Shown here in pieces: positions 54,280-64,000 of a stretch of DNA of 64,000 nucleotides. The DNA is from Lucinisca nassula (taxonomy: Eukaryota; Mollusca; Bivalvia; Lucinida; Lucinidae). Position 1 is the stretch's first letter. Each line of letters opens with the position of its first letter. The translations under genes and the position numbers were made by a program. The notes beneath the pieces are model-generated. The model saw only the letters and a list, made by a program, of their open reading frames with translations, was not told where the DNA came from and did no database searches. The DNA lies in the NCBI GenBank assembly GCA_963580285.1, contig OY757013.1:147507162-147571161 (forward strand), in the 5' to 3' direction.

Positions 54280-56530
54280 TATGTCCATCTGTCCGGATAA
54301 CAGAAGTTATCCCGAGATATCCAATAGCAGGGTCCGGTATCTAAAGAACTTTTCCATCACACAGACCGGGTCACACCTTATTTGACGATTATGGCCCACA
54401 GAGAGGGTTGACGCGTCGTTTAAACACGATATCTTCATCATCCTCATACTTCAGGGCTAGGCCATGGTCTACCTCCAGGTTCCTCTGCTCGAACTCTCAT
54501 TCCACTGCCTTATGGAAAAGTTATCACCGTCTGGCCGCATAACGTAGTTTTTTCCCAGGATGCTCAATCCGCTAAAAATAAAGGATTATAGGTACTCTAA
54601 ACTCACACTTGGTCACATCTTAGGCTAGGATTCGGACTTTACTTTTCAAACAGTTTAACCTTATGGTCTTGTATTCACATCTGGCCGGATGCTAACAAGC
54701 AGTGCCCGGTACCCAATGGAAACCTCTACCGCAAAGACCCGGTCATATCCCAGAGCTAGACCTTGCTCTACCTCCAGGTTCCGCTCCTCGAACGGGCATA
54801 CCACTGCCTAACGGAAATATCCCCGTCTAGCCGCATACTGCAGGTTATCCCGGGATGCTCAGCCCGCGGAGGATAAAGGGATTAATTGTACTCACAACTG
54901 ACAATGGGTTACATATCAAAGCTAGGCTTCTGGGTTCGGTCACAGCGTGTCCGTACTTTAATTTTCGCATTGCTTTACCCCATGGGCTTGTAAAACGCGG
55001 TTAATTTTTGCTATGGTTTGTCTTTGGGTGTTTGTGTCGCTTATATTATTTTATTTTGGATAGCCTTTTGGCATTTTTTTGAAAGTAACTGTCCTTTTGG
55101 CTTTCCGCTGTTGATGTTTCCGTTGCGGTCTGTTGCTTCATGTTTGTGTTTCGTTCCCTTTTGTATCTCTAATGGGAGCTGTGGGTTAATTGTATCGATT
55201 CCTGATCATTGCCTCTACTTCTGTTTTGTATCCCATTCCGGTCGGATAAGAGAGGTTATCCCGCGTCACTCACTGCCAAGGTCCGGTACCCAGAGAACCT
55301 CTCTACCACAAAGACCGGGTTACTCGCACCAGTTTCTGAGTGATCGGGCTTTATTTTTCGTAAAGTTTCACCCCATGGTATTCCCAACTGTCTGGATAAC
55401 AGAGATTATTCCGCGGACAGAGGTTATCCCCGCGATATCCAGTAGAAGGGTCCGCTACCAAAAGGAACCCTCTGTCAAGCAAACCGGTTCTCAAGTCCGG
55501 ACAAGGCCTGGCTCTACATACAGGTTCCGTTTCTAGAACTCCCATACCACTGCCGTTTTGGAAAAAATTATACCGCGCTCAGCCCGCTGAAGATACAGGG
55601 ACCAAAAGTAATCAAAATTCGCACTTCGTCAGACCCCAGGGCTACGCTACTGGGCTTAGCCAAAGTGGGTAGTGGGGTTCGGTGTTTGCTTTTCACATAG
55701 TTTCAATCAATGATTTTCTGTCCACATCTGGCTGGATCCCGCGATAAACACTAGCTGAGCCCGGTACCCAAAGGACCGCCCGAAGACACAGATCGAGTGA
55801 TTCCGCAGGGCCAGGCCTGGCTGTTCCTCCAAGTTTCGCTCTTCTTACACCTATATCACTAACTTATTTTTAAGTTATTCCCGTCTGGCCGCATATCGGA
55901 GGTTATCCCGGGATACTCGCGCCGCCGAGTTTGAAAGAATCAAAGGTACTCAGAGGTGACACTGTGTCACATTTCAGGGCTATACCTCTTGGCTTGGCCA
56001 TAGGGGTCGTCGAGCCTATTTTAACATAGTTTCACCCATGGTTTCGTATATCCATCTTACCGGATCAGACAGGTACCACTGCGATACCAAGTAGCAGGGT
56101 TCGGTACCCAAAGGACACCTCTACTACACAAGCAGGGTCATACCACTGAGCCAGGCATGGCTATACCCATACAACTGCTTTATGGAAAAGTCATGCCCCT
56201 CTAGCCGCATAACGAAGGTTGTCCCCTGACACTACCCCACGCAGGATAAAGCAATCAAAGGTACTCACAAGCTACACCGGGTCAAATCCAGGGCTAGGCT
56301 GCTTGCCATGCCCACATGGGATAGGGTGTCGGACTTCACTTTTCGCATAATTTCATCATATGTTTTTTTATCTGGCCGGATAACGAAGGTTATCCCGCGA
56401 TATCCTCTAGCAGGGACCGGTACCAAAGGACCACTCTACCTCACAGAATGGGTCACACTCCTTATATGTGATATGAATTTTGGTGTCACCTTCCTACCTT
56501 CCGAAAACAAGATGCCTCTTATCTTGCTCA
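54280..56530 (+). repeat. ~300-330-bp satellite
   Basis: Units share GGATAACAGAAGTTATCCCG, CAGGGTCCGGTACCCA, ACCGGGTCACACC, CAGGGCTAGGCC, CTCCAGGTTCCGCTCCTCGA, CATACCACTGCC, GTCTGGCCGCATAAC and TACTCACAACTCACAC. The GTTCC-CTCGAAC landmark recurs at ~54477, 54776, 55517, 55832. The first unit is lengthened by a small SINE-like tail at ~54395-54450 (GAGGGTTGACGCGTCGTTTA). The 172-codon frame at 55018-55536 spans a Penelope fragment and satellite and is not a gene. Confidence 0.85.
54993..55235 (+). mobile_element. Penelope-like 3' fragment inside the ~300-bp satellite
   Basis: GCGGTTAATTTTTGCTATGG, GATAGCCTTTTGGCATTTTT, TTAATTGTATCGATTCCTGA. The satellite resumes at TCCCATTCCGGTCGGATAAG. Confidence 0.85.
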
Positions 56531-57149
56531 CCTGTTAGAGTAAAGTGTGCATCTGTGCGGTCTTTGCTGGAATATTGAACATTACGGGAACTTCCCCGTG
56601 TAAAACGTAACCCTCATTTCCTATACTTCATAAAGTAAAACCGAGAAAACATCTGGTACCTCCTACATTTATGTTTAATCACCCTAGTGAGTATTATATA
56701 TGGGGAAAATGTATTTCATAGTTAAGATCGCCTGGTTCATGTACTGAAAACAAGTATTAAGCTATTGGACACTTATTAAACCTTTCAAGCGCCAAACACT
56801 GTTCAGCAGATGACATTTTTTTTCTTAATATTTTTCCGAAAAATCAGGTTTGACATTTAATGTGACTGATTTGCCCAGAAGACCATTCACATAAAATGTC
56901 AAAATAGAAATGAAGACAATGATCAGGAATCGATACAATCAACCCATTGCTCCCATCTAAAAAATGGCTACTTTTCTGATGAAATTAGAAAAAATATTGT
57001 AAATCCCGTAAACCCCAGTTTTCCCTCTGCCAAGTGTGATTCAGGGGGGTGTTCGTTTTTGGAAATTGTTTACGTTGTGATATATAAACGTCCCATATTA
57101 TACGCATATATCATAATAATCTTAAAAAAAATGAAGGAGCTACCCTGTA
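56531..57149. other. Gene-free stretch with a Penelope remnant
   Basis: Holds a ~60-bp inverted Penelope 3' remnant at 56895-56955 (GATCAGGAATCGATACAATC) and otherwise nothing recognisable. Confidence 0.55.
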
Positions 57150-57891
57150 AACAAGCGTTTTTTTTTTTCATGCTAAGCCTGTGGAACCTATCAGTTTCCA
57201 TAGCAGTTAAAGCTCTGAAGCAATTTGCGTGAAATGCATAAGAAATCAATCCCCTGCACAAGGCAGGCTAATGATAAAATTTGGTTGAGATCTGCCAGCA
57301 GGTTAGAGACATATGAATGCATAAAGCGTCTGTGTTTGTTATAAAACCATAAGCAGATGTTTACAACAAGAAAAGTGTCATATCGATCATATTTTTGGGG
57401 AACTGGTCTGTTTTCTTCCAACTTGTCTGAGATGCTGTGCCTGAACTTATCATCTCTAAGTTTCGAACCAACCAAAGGAAGCATAAAGGCGCTCGGCTGG
57501 TCAAATATGGCTTCTTTTGGCAATAAAATAGACATTACTCCGATGTAAATTGTCAGTTCTGGCCAAATTGCAATCTTGTTGAAAATCTTGTATCCTTTCT
57601 TTCTCTCTGAGAATTGTTAAACAAACCAGATCCAAATAAAGGAGCTAGTCAAAACTGGATCCCAATATGGCCGTTTTTGACAATCAATTGATGTAACGCT
57701 GTCACCATAAACCTGACCCGATCCAATTTCGAACTTGTCCTAGATTTAATGCATATAAAAATTATCTGCAAGTTTTATGGAGATTTAATAAAGACTGCAG
57801 GAGCTACGGTGTTCACGAGTTTGAATAGGACTATATTTGACAATCAATGAGGCGTAACTCTGCCATCGTAAGTTCGATCTAATCCATTTTT

Positions 57892-59145
57892 ATCCCCCGA
57901 CCGAATAGGTTCGGGGGATATAGCGATCAGCCTGGCGTCCGTCCGTCCGTCCGTAGACGCAACCTTGTGCTGACCATAACTCCTATACCATTTGAGATTC
58001 ATTGATGGTTCTTGGCACAATTGTTCACAAGGCTGAGACGGCGTGTCATGCGCAAGAACCAGAACTCTGGATGCCATACTTTTTGAGTTATCTCCCCTTT
58101 TAATAAAATAGAATGAATACTTTGTGATGGCCATAACTCCAATACCCTTAGAGATATATTGATGGTACCTGGCACAGTTGTTCACAAGGCTGAGACGGCG
58201 TGTCATGCACAAGAACCACAACTCTGGTTGCCGTGGTTTTTTAGTTATCTTCCCTTCGAATAAAATAGAGTGACAGCCTACCTTGTGATGGCCACATCTC
58301 CAATACTCTTTGAGATATATTGATGGTACTTCGTACAGTTGTACATAAAGTTGAACAGGAATGTCACGTGCAAGACCACTACTCTGGGTGCCCTGGTTGT
58401 TGAATTATCTCCCCTGACAATATAACCTTGTGATGGCCATAACTCCAATACCCTTTGAGATATATTGAGGGTACTTGACACAATTGTATACAAGGTTGAG
58501 ACGGCACTTCATGCCTAAGAACCGCAACTATGGGTGCTATGGTATTTGAGTTATCTCCCCTTCCAATATAACAGTATGACCACCTTGCGATCACCATACC
58601 TCCGATACCCTTTGAGACATATTGATGGTACATGATGTAGATGTACATGAGGTTAAGCAGGTGTGTCATGCTCAAGAATTACATCTCTGGGTGCACTGGT
58701 TTTTAGTTATCTCCCCTGACAATATAACATTGTGATGGCCATAACTCAACACCCTTTGATATATATTGAAGGAACTTGGCGCAATAGTATAAAGGTACAG
58801 AAGGGGTGTCATGTGCAAGAATCACAACTGTTGGTGTTGTGGTATTTGAATTATCTACCCTTCCAAAATAACAGTATGACCAGCTTGTGATAACCATGTC
58901 TCCAATACCCTTTGAGACATATTGATGGTACTTCATACAGAAATACATGAGCTTAAGCAGGCATGTCATGCGCAAGAACCACAATTCTGATTGCCCTGGT
59001 TTTTTAGTTTTCTCCCCTGACAGTATAATCTTGTGATGGCCATAACTGCAATACTTTTGTGATATATTGCTGGTTTAATTCTGGTGCACTATCTATTAGT
59101 GAACAATCTTCTGAAGGCCAAACTGGCTTTTGGTCGGGTGATTTG
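57892..59145 (+). mobile_element. Hairpin-ended tandem element nested in the 57150-60250 element
   Basis: It starts TTATCCCCCGACCGAATAGG TTCGGGGGATATAG (terminal hairpin) and GCGTCCGTCCGTCCGTCCGT, then about eight ~145-bp units (CTTGTGATGGCCATAACTCC, ACCCTTTGAGATATATTGAT, AAGAACCACAACTCTGG, TTAGTTATCTCCCCT). It ends near GGCTTTTGGTCGGGTGAT. Minus-strand frames of 71-125 codons here are shadows. Confidence 0.75.
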
Positions 59146-59611
59146 CCATCTCTTCCGATGGCTATTTTTTAACTTAATATCCGAGAAGTTTGCATGTCTA
59201 AGTTATCTACAGGTTTTATGAAGGTCCATTAAAAATATTTGTATAAACACTGTTCATAAGATCAAATATGGCTTTTTGTGACAATCAAGGGAGGGGACGT
59301 AACTCTTCCGCCGTAAGTTCGATCTGATAAATTTTCAAATGTCTCCGATTTTATATTGCATTTCTAACTTATCTGCAAGATTCAGGAAGATCGAATAAAA
59401 AATTTAATAAAACATATGCTTTTCACAAGAAAATTTTTTGACAATCAAAGAAAACATAACCCTGACATAGTTGGACCCATCGGACCCAGTTTTGAACTCG
59501 TCAACGATTTAGCACAATTCTTAGTTATTCTCAAGTTTCATGAAGATCAAAGACAGATTAAAGGAGCTACGCTGTTTACCAGGTCGATGTAGGCCTTTTT
59601 GGACAATCAAG

Positions 59612-59845
59612 GGGACGTTGTTTGGTTTTGGTTTTGCGGCCCTTTCAAGATTATTTCACTCATATCGAGTCGATCTATAATCAGAGGTGGGCGAAAACCG
59701 GATTACCCGGTGAAAACCTTCTGACCTTCCGCTGCAGAACTTGGCGTCTCACATGTGACCCAAGCGAGGCTGCAACCACAGCGGTGAGAGACCTAATGAT
59801 CAAAAGATCAAGAGAACGTTACTATGCCAGTGCAAGAGCAATCTG
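59612..59845. mobile_element. Inserted repeat of unknown class
   Basis: TTTGGTTTTGGTTTTGCGGC ... GTGGGCGAAAACCGGATTAC ... CCGGTGAAAACC replaces part of a unit of the surrounding element. It resembles dispersed molluscan repeats but I cannot assign it or find a target duplication. Confidence 0.4.
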
Positions 59846-60364
59846 ATCCATTTTCAAACGTGCATGTCTATTTCGTCTGCAATTTTCATGGAGCTCCAAA
59901 AAATTGTGAAGAATCTAGGCTGTTCAAAAGGTCGATAATGGGCATTTTTGACATTCAGGTGAACATTTCTCTGCAATTCATGGCCCGACCGGACACATTT
60001 TCGAATTAATCAAAGATTTTAGGCACGTCTTAGTTATATGCAATCTTCATGAAGATCAATAAAATCATAACAAAGGAGCTACGCTGTTCACAAACATTTT
60101 CCATTTGCAATTATCGAATAATGGATATGCAAGCAATCCTCAACCAAAACCTTAAGGTAAAATTGGGTTGAGATCTGCCAGCAGGCTACAGAGATATTGT
60201 AGTTTAAAAATGGGGACGACGGATGACGACGGCGGACGATGACGACGGAGACTCAAATCTGGAGCCTTCGACTCATACGAGCTTAAACAATGTTGTTATT
60301 TTTATGTTTAATTCTGCTGCAAGTACCGACCAGCTACCGGTAAAAACCCATAATTTATTTTTCT

Positions 60365-60555
60365 CCGCAGTAATAGGAGTTTTTTTTCGCGGAAAACAAG
60401 CGAGAAATTTCTCCAAGAAGAAAGAAATTTCGCGTTTCAAAGCGGTTAATTTCACTGCGAAACGCCGCGAAATTTCTCCGCGAAAATTGCTTTTTTTCGG
60501 AGAAAGATAATTAGTACAAGTAAAGACGTTCACGGTGTTTCTCCGCGAAATTTGC
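60365..60555. repeat. Nested TTTCGCGGAGAAA inverted repeats
   Basis: Multiple complementary blocks (GAAATTTCGCG, CGCGAAATTTCTCCGCGA, TTTTTTTCGCGGA) allow several alternative hairpins. Confidence 0.65.
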
Positions 60556-60828
60556 CTATATCTACATGTTCATTTGCTTGTATTTTTTATCCATTGAAAT
60601 TTCGTACACAAAGTTTGTTCAACCCTGTAGACCGGATAAATGTTTTTTTTTTTGCACACTAACTTTAGACGAGACGGTTCATAATGTGTTGTCCCCTCAC
60701 ACTCTACACTGTTTTCCGTTCTTCGTGGGTATACACCTAAAGCCCCTTTTTTGCAAGGTTAGACACTCCAAGCTTGATGCTGGAACAGTGCATTGTGAAC
60801 TGAACTCTCGTGTATTACACGGGAAGGC
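60556..60828. other. Gene-free stretch before the hammerhead-like unit
   Basis: No gene or repeat recognised; the 88-codon frame here has no domain. Confidence 0.45.
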
Positions 60829-60862
60829 TTGATGAGGCCTAATTGGCCGAAAGTAGATAATC
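60829..60862 (+). ncRNA. Decayed hammerhead-like motif
   Basis: Same layout as the copy 274 bp downstream (TTGATGA, GGCC-TAATT-GGCC, GAAA, ATC at the cleavage position), but the first core C is T, stem III has a G-A mismatch and stem I does not pair. Probably inactive. Confidence 0.55.
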
Positions 60863-61095
60863 TGGCCCAGAAAACATGTACGCTTCATATTTTCCAGTTC
60901 TGTGGTGTATTCCTTGCTTCCAAAGGATAACCCTTTAATATAACATATTTAACGTCACTACAGCATCACTACAGCTGGTGTCTGGGAATGTGTGGCGGCC
61001 GTAAAAAGTCTCCCTGTCCTACATCATAGTCTAGTTTATATTTTCTCTTGTCCTTTTGGATCATTGATTCCATTGTAGAAGTTTGAAAATAATTG

Positions 61096-61143
61096 AGGGT
61101 CACTGATGAGGCCTAATTGGCCGAAACTAGCTAGTCTTGCCCT
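61096..61143 (+). ncRNA. Candidate hammerhead self-cleaving ribozyme (intact core)
   Basis: Core CTGATGA (61103-61109), stem II GGCC-TAATT-GGCC (61110-61122), GAAA (61123-61126) and stem III ACTA-GC-TAGT ending in the canonical cleavage triplet GTC (C at 61136). Stem I pairs GAGGGTCA (61095-61102) with TTGCCCTG (61137-61144): six pairs, one a wobble, with one mismatch. All universally conserved core positions I know are present. The short stem III fits the minimal type I form described in Penelope-like elements. Activity is untested. Confidence 0.7.
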
Positions 61144-61229
61144 GAAAACCTGTACACTTCATATGTTCTGGTTATGTTGTGTATTCCTTGCTTCCAAAGG
61201 ATAACCCTTTTATAGAACATATTGATCCA

Positions 61230-62870
61230 CGGACACAGTGGCGGAGTCCTGCCTCCGTTCTAAGCATAGCCCGGAGACCGTGCTCCGCTACGGGTATAGC
61301 TTTGAATACGGGCACAGTTACCTTGCTATGCTTCCCGTCCGCATCTGGCTGGCCGCAGGGCAAAAATGAGCTACAGAAAGCTTCTCTGTACGTTCTCAGG
61401 GACCGCGCTGGGCTTTCTCTTCGTCTCTGGTCTCAGGATCAGAGAGACAAGATGATAGAAGACTTTGTCTACCGTGTCCGGGTCCACACTTGTCTTTGGT
61501 TTTGCTAAGTGAAGGCTTGGGACACGGGCACAGCGGCGGCGCTCAGCCTCCGTTTAATGCATAGCTTCGAGACCGTGCTCCGCTGCCGAAAGGCTTCGGG
61601 CATGGGCACAATAGCGACGCTGAGCCTCTGTTTTATGCCTAGCCCGGAGACCATGCTACGCTACGGGAATAGCCTGGGAAACTGGCAGAGCTGCCGAGCT
61701 CTGCTTTCCGTCCCTATCTGGCTGGCCGCGGGACAGAGCTGAACTCAAGCAAGCGTCTGTGTACGTTTTCCGTGCTCAGCTTTCTCGTCGTGTCTAGTCT
61801 CCCTGGCGGAGAGACAAGATGATAGAAGACTATGTCTATCGGATTCGGGTCTGTGCTTTGCATTTGTTTTACTAATTGAAGGCTTTTAGACACGGCCACA
61901 GCTTTTAGACACGGCGACAAAATTTAGCTCGGAGACCGTGCTCCGCTACTAGACGGCTTGGGAAACGGGCACAGTGACGGCGTTCTGCCTCCGTTCGATG
62001 TATAGCCCGGAGACCGTTCTCCGCTAAGGGAATAGCTTTGGATACGGGCACAGCTACGCGCTCTGATTTTCGTCCGTATCTGGCTGGCCACTGAGCAGGA
62101 ATGAGCAGCAGGAAGCATTTGTGTACGTTTTCAGGGACCGCGTTTGGCTTTCTCTTCGTCTCTTGTCCCCGGGACAGAGAGAACAAGATGATAGAAGACT
62201 TTGTCTACCGTGTCCGGGTCCACACTTCTCTTTGGTTTTGCTAAATGCAGGCTTGGAACACGGGCACAACGGCGGCGCTCAACATCCGTTCTATGCATAG
62301 ATCGCAAACCGTGCTCCGCTGCGGAAAGGCTTGAGACACGGGCGGCGTTTCTGTCTCCGTTCTATACCAAGCCCAGAGACCGTTCTCCGCTACGGGAATA
62401 GCTTTGTATACGGGCACAGCCACCGCGCTCTGCTTTCCGTCCGTATCTTGCTGGCCGCATGTCAGGATCGAGCTCCAGGAAGCGTTTGTGTACGTTTCCA
62501 GAGATCGAACTCGACTTTCTCTTCGTCTCTGGTCTCCGGGGCATAGAGCCAAGATGACAAGAGATAGTGTACCGGATCCAGGTCCGCGCTTGTCTTTGGT
62601 TTTGCTTAGTGAAGGGGTGTGACACGGGCACAGTTGCGGCTCTCAGCCTCCATTCTATGCCTTCTCCGGAAGACCGTGTCCCGCTATGTGAATAGCCTTG
62701 GATACTGGCACAGCTGTCGCGCTCTGCTTCCCGTCCGAATCTGGCTGACCGCGGGGCAGGGCTGAGCTCCAGGAAGCGTTTGTATACGTTTTCAGGGACC
62801 GCGCTCGTCCTTATCTTCGTCTCTGGTCACCGGGGCGGAGAGACAAGATGGGGGAAGACTTTGGATACCG
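61230..62870 (+). repeat. ~365-bp satellite
   Basis: Units contain ACACGGGCACAGCGGCGGCG, CTCAGCCTCCGTTCTATGCA, AGCCCGGAGACCGTGCTCCG, CTACGGGAATAGCTT, CCGTCCGTATCTGGCTGGCC, TTTGTGTACGTTTTCAGGGA, CCGCGC, CTTCGTCTCTGGTCTCC and AGACTTTGTCTACCGTGTCC. The CTTCGTCTCTGGTCT landmark is near 61420, 61785, 62155, 62522 and 62814. AGCCCGGAGACCGT repeats within units, hinting at a shorter ancestral period. Frames of 60-109 codons on both strands are shadows. Confidence 0.9.
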
Positions 62871-62872
62871 GA

Positions 62873-64000
62873 CGGATGGTCATACCTATAGATAGTCTCA
62901 GTTACTCTCGCCGCTTTGCCCTGATACGGTGTAATGCAGTATGTGTCCACTGCCCTTTCTCCGGGCTACCGCGGGACGGATGGTCATCATCTTAAGAGAG
63001 TAACCGCTACACCCGCCACTTAGCCGCAGCGTGGTCTAATGCAGTATGTGTCCACTGTCTTGTCGCAGGGCCACAGCGGGACGGATGATCATCACCTATA
63101 GCGATTCTCCGCTACTCCCGCAGCCTATCCACAGTTTGGTCTAAAGGAGTACATGTCCATTGCCCTGTCGCCGGGCCACTGCGGGACGGATGGTCATCAC
63201 CTAAAGGGAATCTCCGTTAATCCCGCCGCTTAGCCGCGGTGTGGTCTAATGCAGTATGTGTCCATTGCCCTTTCTCAAGACCACTGCGGCACGGATGATC
63301 ATCACCTTAAGAGACTCTCCACTACTCCGCCGGTTACCCGCTGTGTGGTCAAATGCAGTATGTGTCCACTGTCTTGTCGCCGGGTCACAGGGGGACGAAT
63401 GATCATCACCTTTAGCAATTCTCCGCTACCCCCGCAGCCTATCCGCAGTTTGGTCTAAAGGAGTACATAGCCATTGCCCTGTCTGGGCAACTGCGGGACG
63501 GATGGTCATCAACTCTAGAGAGTCTACGTTACTCCCGCCGTTTAGCCGCAAGCAGCAAGTGTCCACCGTCCTGTCGCCGCGTTACCGCGTGACGGATGAT
63601 TATCCCTATAGAGAGCCCTCGTTATCTCGCCGCTTAGCCGCGATGTGGTGTAATGCAGTATGTGTCCCAGCCCGTTCTCCGGGCTACCGCGGGACGGATG
63701 GTCATCATCTTAAGAGAGTCACCGCTACACCGCCACTTAGCCGCAGCGTGGTCTAATGCAGTATGTGTCCACTGTCTTGTCGCCGGGCCACAGCGTGACG
63801 GATGATCATCACCTGTAGCGATTCTCCGCTACTCCCGCAGTCTATCCACAGTTTGGTCTAAAGGAGTACATCTCCATTGCCCTGTCTGGACAACTGCGGA
63901 ACGGATGGTCATCAAACATAGAGAGTCTCCGTTACTCTCGCCCTTTAGCCGCGGCGTGGTCTAATGTAGTAAGTACCCACTGTCCTGTAGCCGGGCTGCA
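62873..64000 (-). repeat. 105-bp satellite, inverted array (continues beyond window)
   Basis: Reverse complement of the 34.4-49.8 kb satellite: AATGCAGTATGTGTCCACTG, CCCTTTCTCCGGGC, GACGGATGGTCATCACCTA, with type b units (GGTCTAAAGGAGTACATGTC at ~63138, 63450, 63855) adjoining type c units as in the left array. About eleven units. No spacer is seen. Confidence 0.95.

Larger units (their letters stand above)
57150..60250 (+). mobile_element. Dispersed tandem-core element (GAGATCTGCCAGCAGG type), nested
   Basis: Units share GGAGCTACGCTGTTCACAAG, GACAATCAAGGGG, GTAACTCTGCC, CGTAAGTTCGATCTGATCCA and TTATCTGCAAGTTTCATGAA. GGTTGAGATCTGCCAGCAGG occurs near both ends (~57281 and ~60167), and the right end has GACGACGGCGGACGATGACG. 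The 114-codon minus-strand frame at 57191-57535 lies inside this repeat and is not called. Two insertions are listed separately. Confidence 0.6.
60829..61225 (+). mobile_element. Tandem unit (274-bp period) carrying hammerhead-like motifs
   Basis: About 118 bp starting GATGAGGCCTAATTGGCCGA and running through TGTATTCCTTGCTTCCAAAG, GATAACCC and AACATATT occurs at ~60831-60949 and again at ~61105-61222, an offset of 274 bp, so this is 1.4 copies of a tandem unit. Each copy begins with a hammerhead-ribozyme-like core. Animal Penelope-like elements and small retrozymes are known to contain type I hammerheads in tandem, and this window is rich in Penelope-like copies; the link is inferred, since the flanks here share no sequence I can see with the Penelope 3' region. 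Confidence 0.6.

Noticed and set aside
57191..57535. 114-codon minus-strand ORF as a host gene
   Set aside because: It lies within a dispersed repeat whose sequence (GAGATCTGCCAGCAGG) recurs at ~60167.

Overview
This window looks like a bivalve mollusc genome segment, most likely a heterodont clam or mussel. I infer that from the TE vocabulary, not from any host gene. The signs are tRNA-derived SINEs of the molluscan type, dispersed elements built from AGGTCA-rich tandem arrays with hairpin termini, Penelope-like, DIRS-like and PHD-bearing LINE retroelements, and many short foldback MITEs. I found no credible host protein-coding gene, no rRNA and no functional tRNA gene on either strand. Almost all open reading frames are shadows of repeats. 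The only recognisable proteins are broken retroelement products.

Layout. 1-9.6 kb: AT-rich DNA packed with small non-autonomous elements: TTAA-flanked piggyBac-type MITEs, foldbacks, several SINEs with target-site duplications, an AGGTCA-rich hairpin-ended element at 2.16-3.58 kb, and an array at 6.6-9.0 kb. 9.6-21.9 kb: a nest of elements inside elements. An outer hairpin-ended element (9592-9903, 12490-13469, 21550-21882) is split by an AGCTCACC-type array element (9904-12489) and by an ~8.1 kb dead DIRS-type retrotransposon (13470-21549). The DIRS copy has inverted terminal repeats and an internal complementary region, and is itself split by a 68-bp SINE-like tail and by a decayed Penelope-like element with a reverse transcriptase. 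22.6-25.9 kb: another array element split by a Penelope 3' end and a 5'-truncated LINE with an almost open RT/PHD-finger ORF. 26-34 kb: AT-rich, gene-poor DNA with further 3' ends, hairpins, SINEs and AGGTCA arrays.

34-64 kb is GC-rich satellite DNA. A 105-bp satellite (34.37-49.76 kb) is organised into higher-order blocks separated by ~330-bp spacers carrying 28-bp perfect palindromes. After it come a ~150-bp satellite with a 1.7-kb higher-order period (50.3-53.6 kb), a ~300-330-bp satellite (54.3-56.5 kb), a dispersed nested element (57.2-60.2 kb), and a tandem pair of hammerhead-ribozyme-like motifs 274 bp apart (60.83-61.14 kb). The window closes with a ~365-bp satellite (61.2-62.87 kb) and the 105-bp satellite again in the opposite orientation (62.87 kb to the end). 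The 105-bp and ~150-bp satellites share a conserved core, in opposite orientations relative to the left 105-bp array. The region is best read as retroelement-rich heterochromatin. The most unusual items are the hammerhead-like tandem unit, the palindrome-punctuated satellite with its related inverted neighbour, and the intact DIRS terminal architecture.
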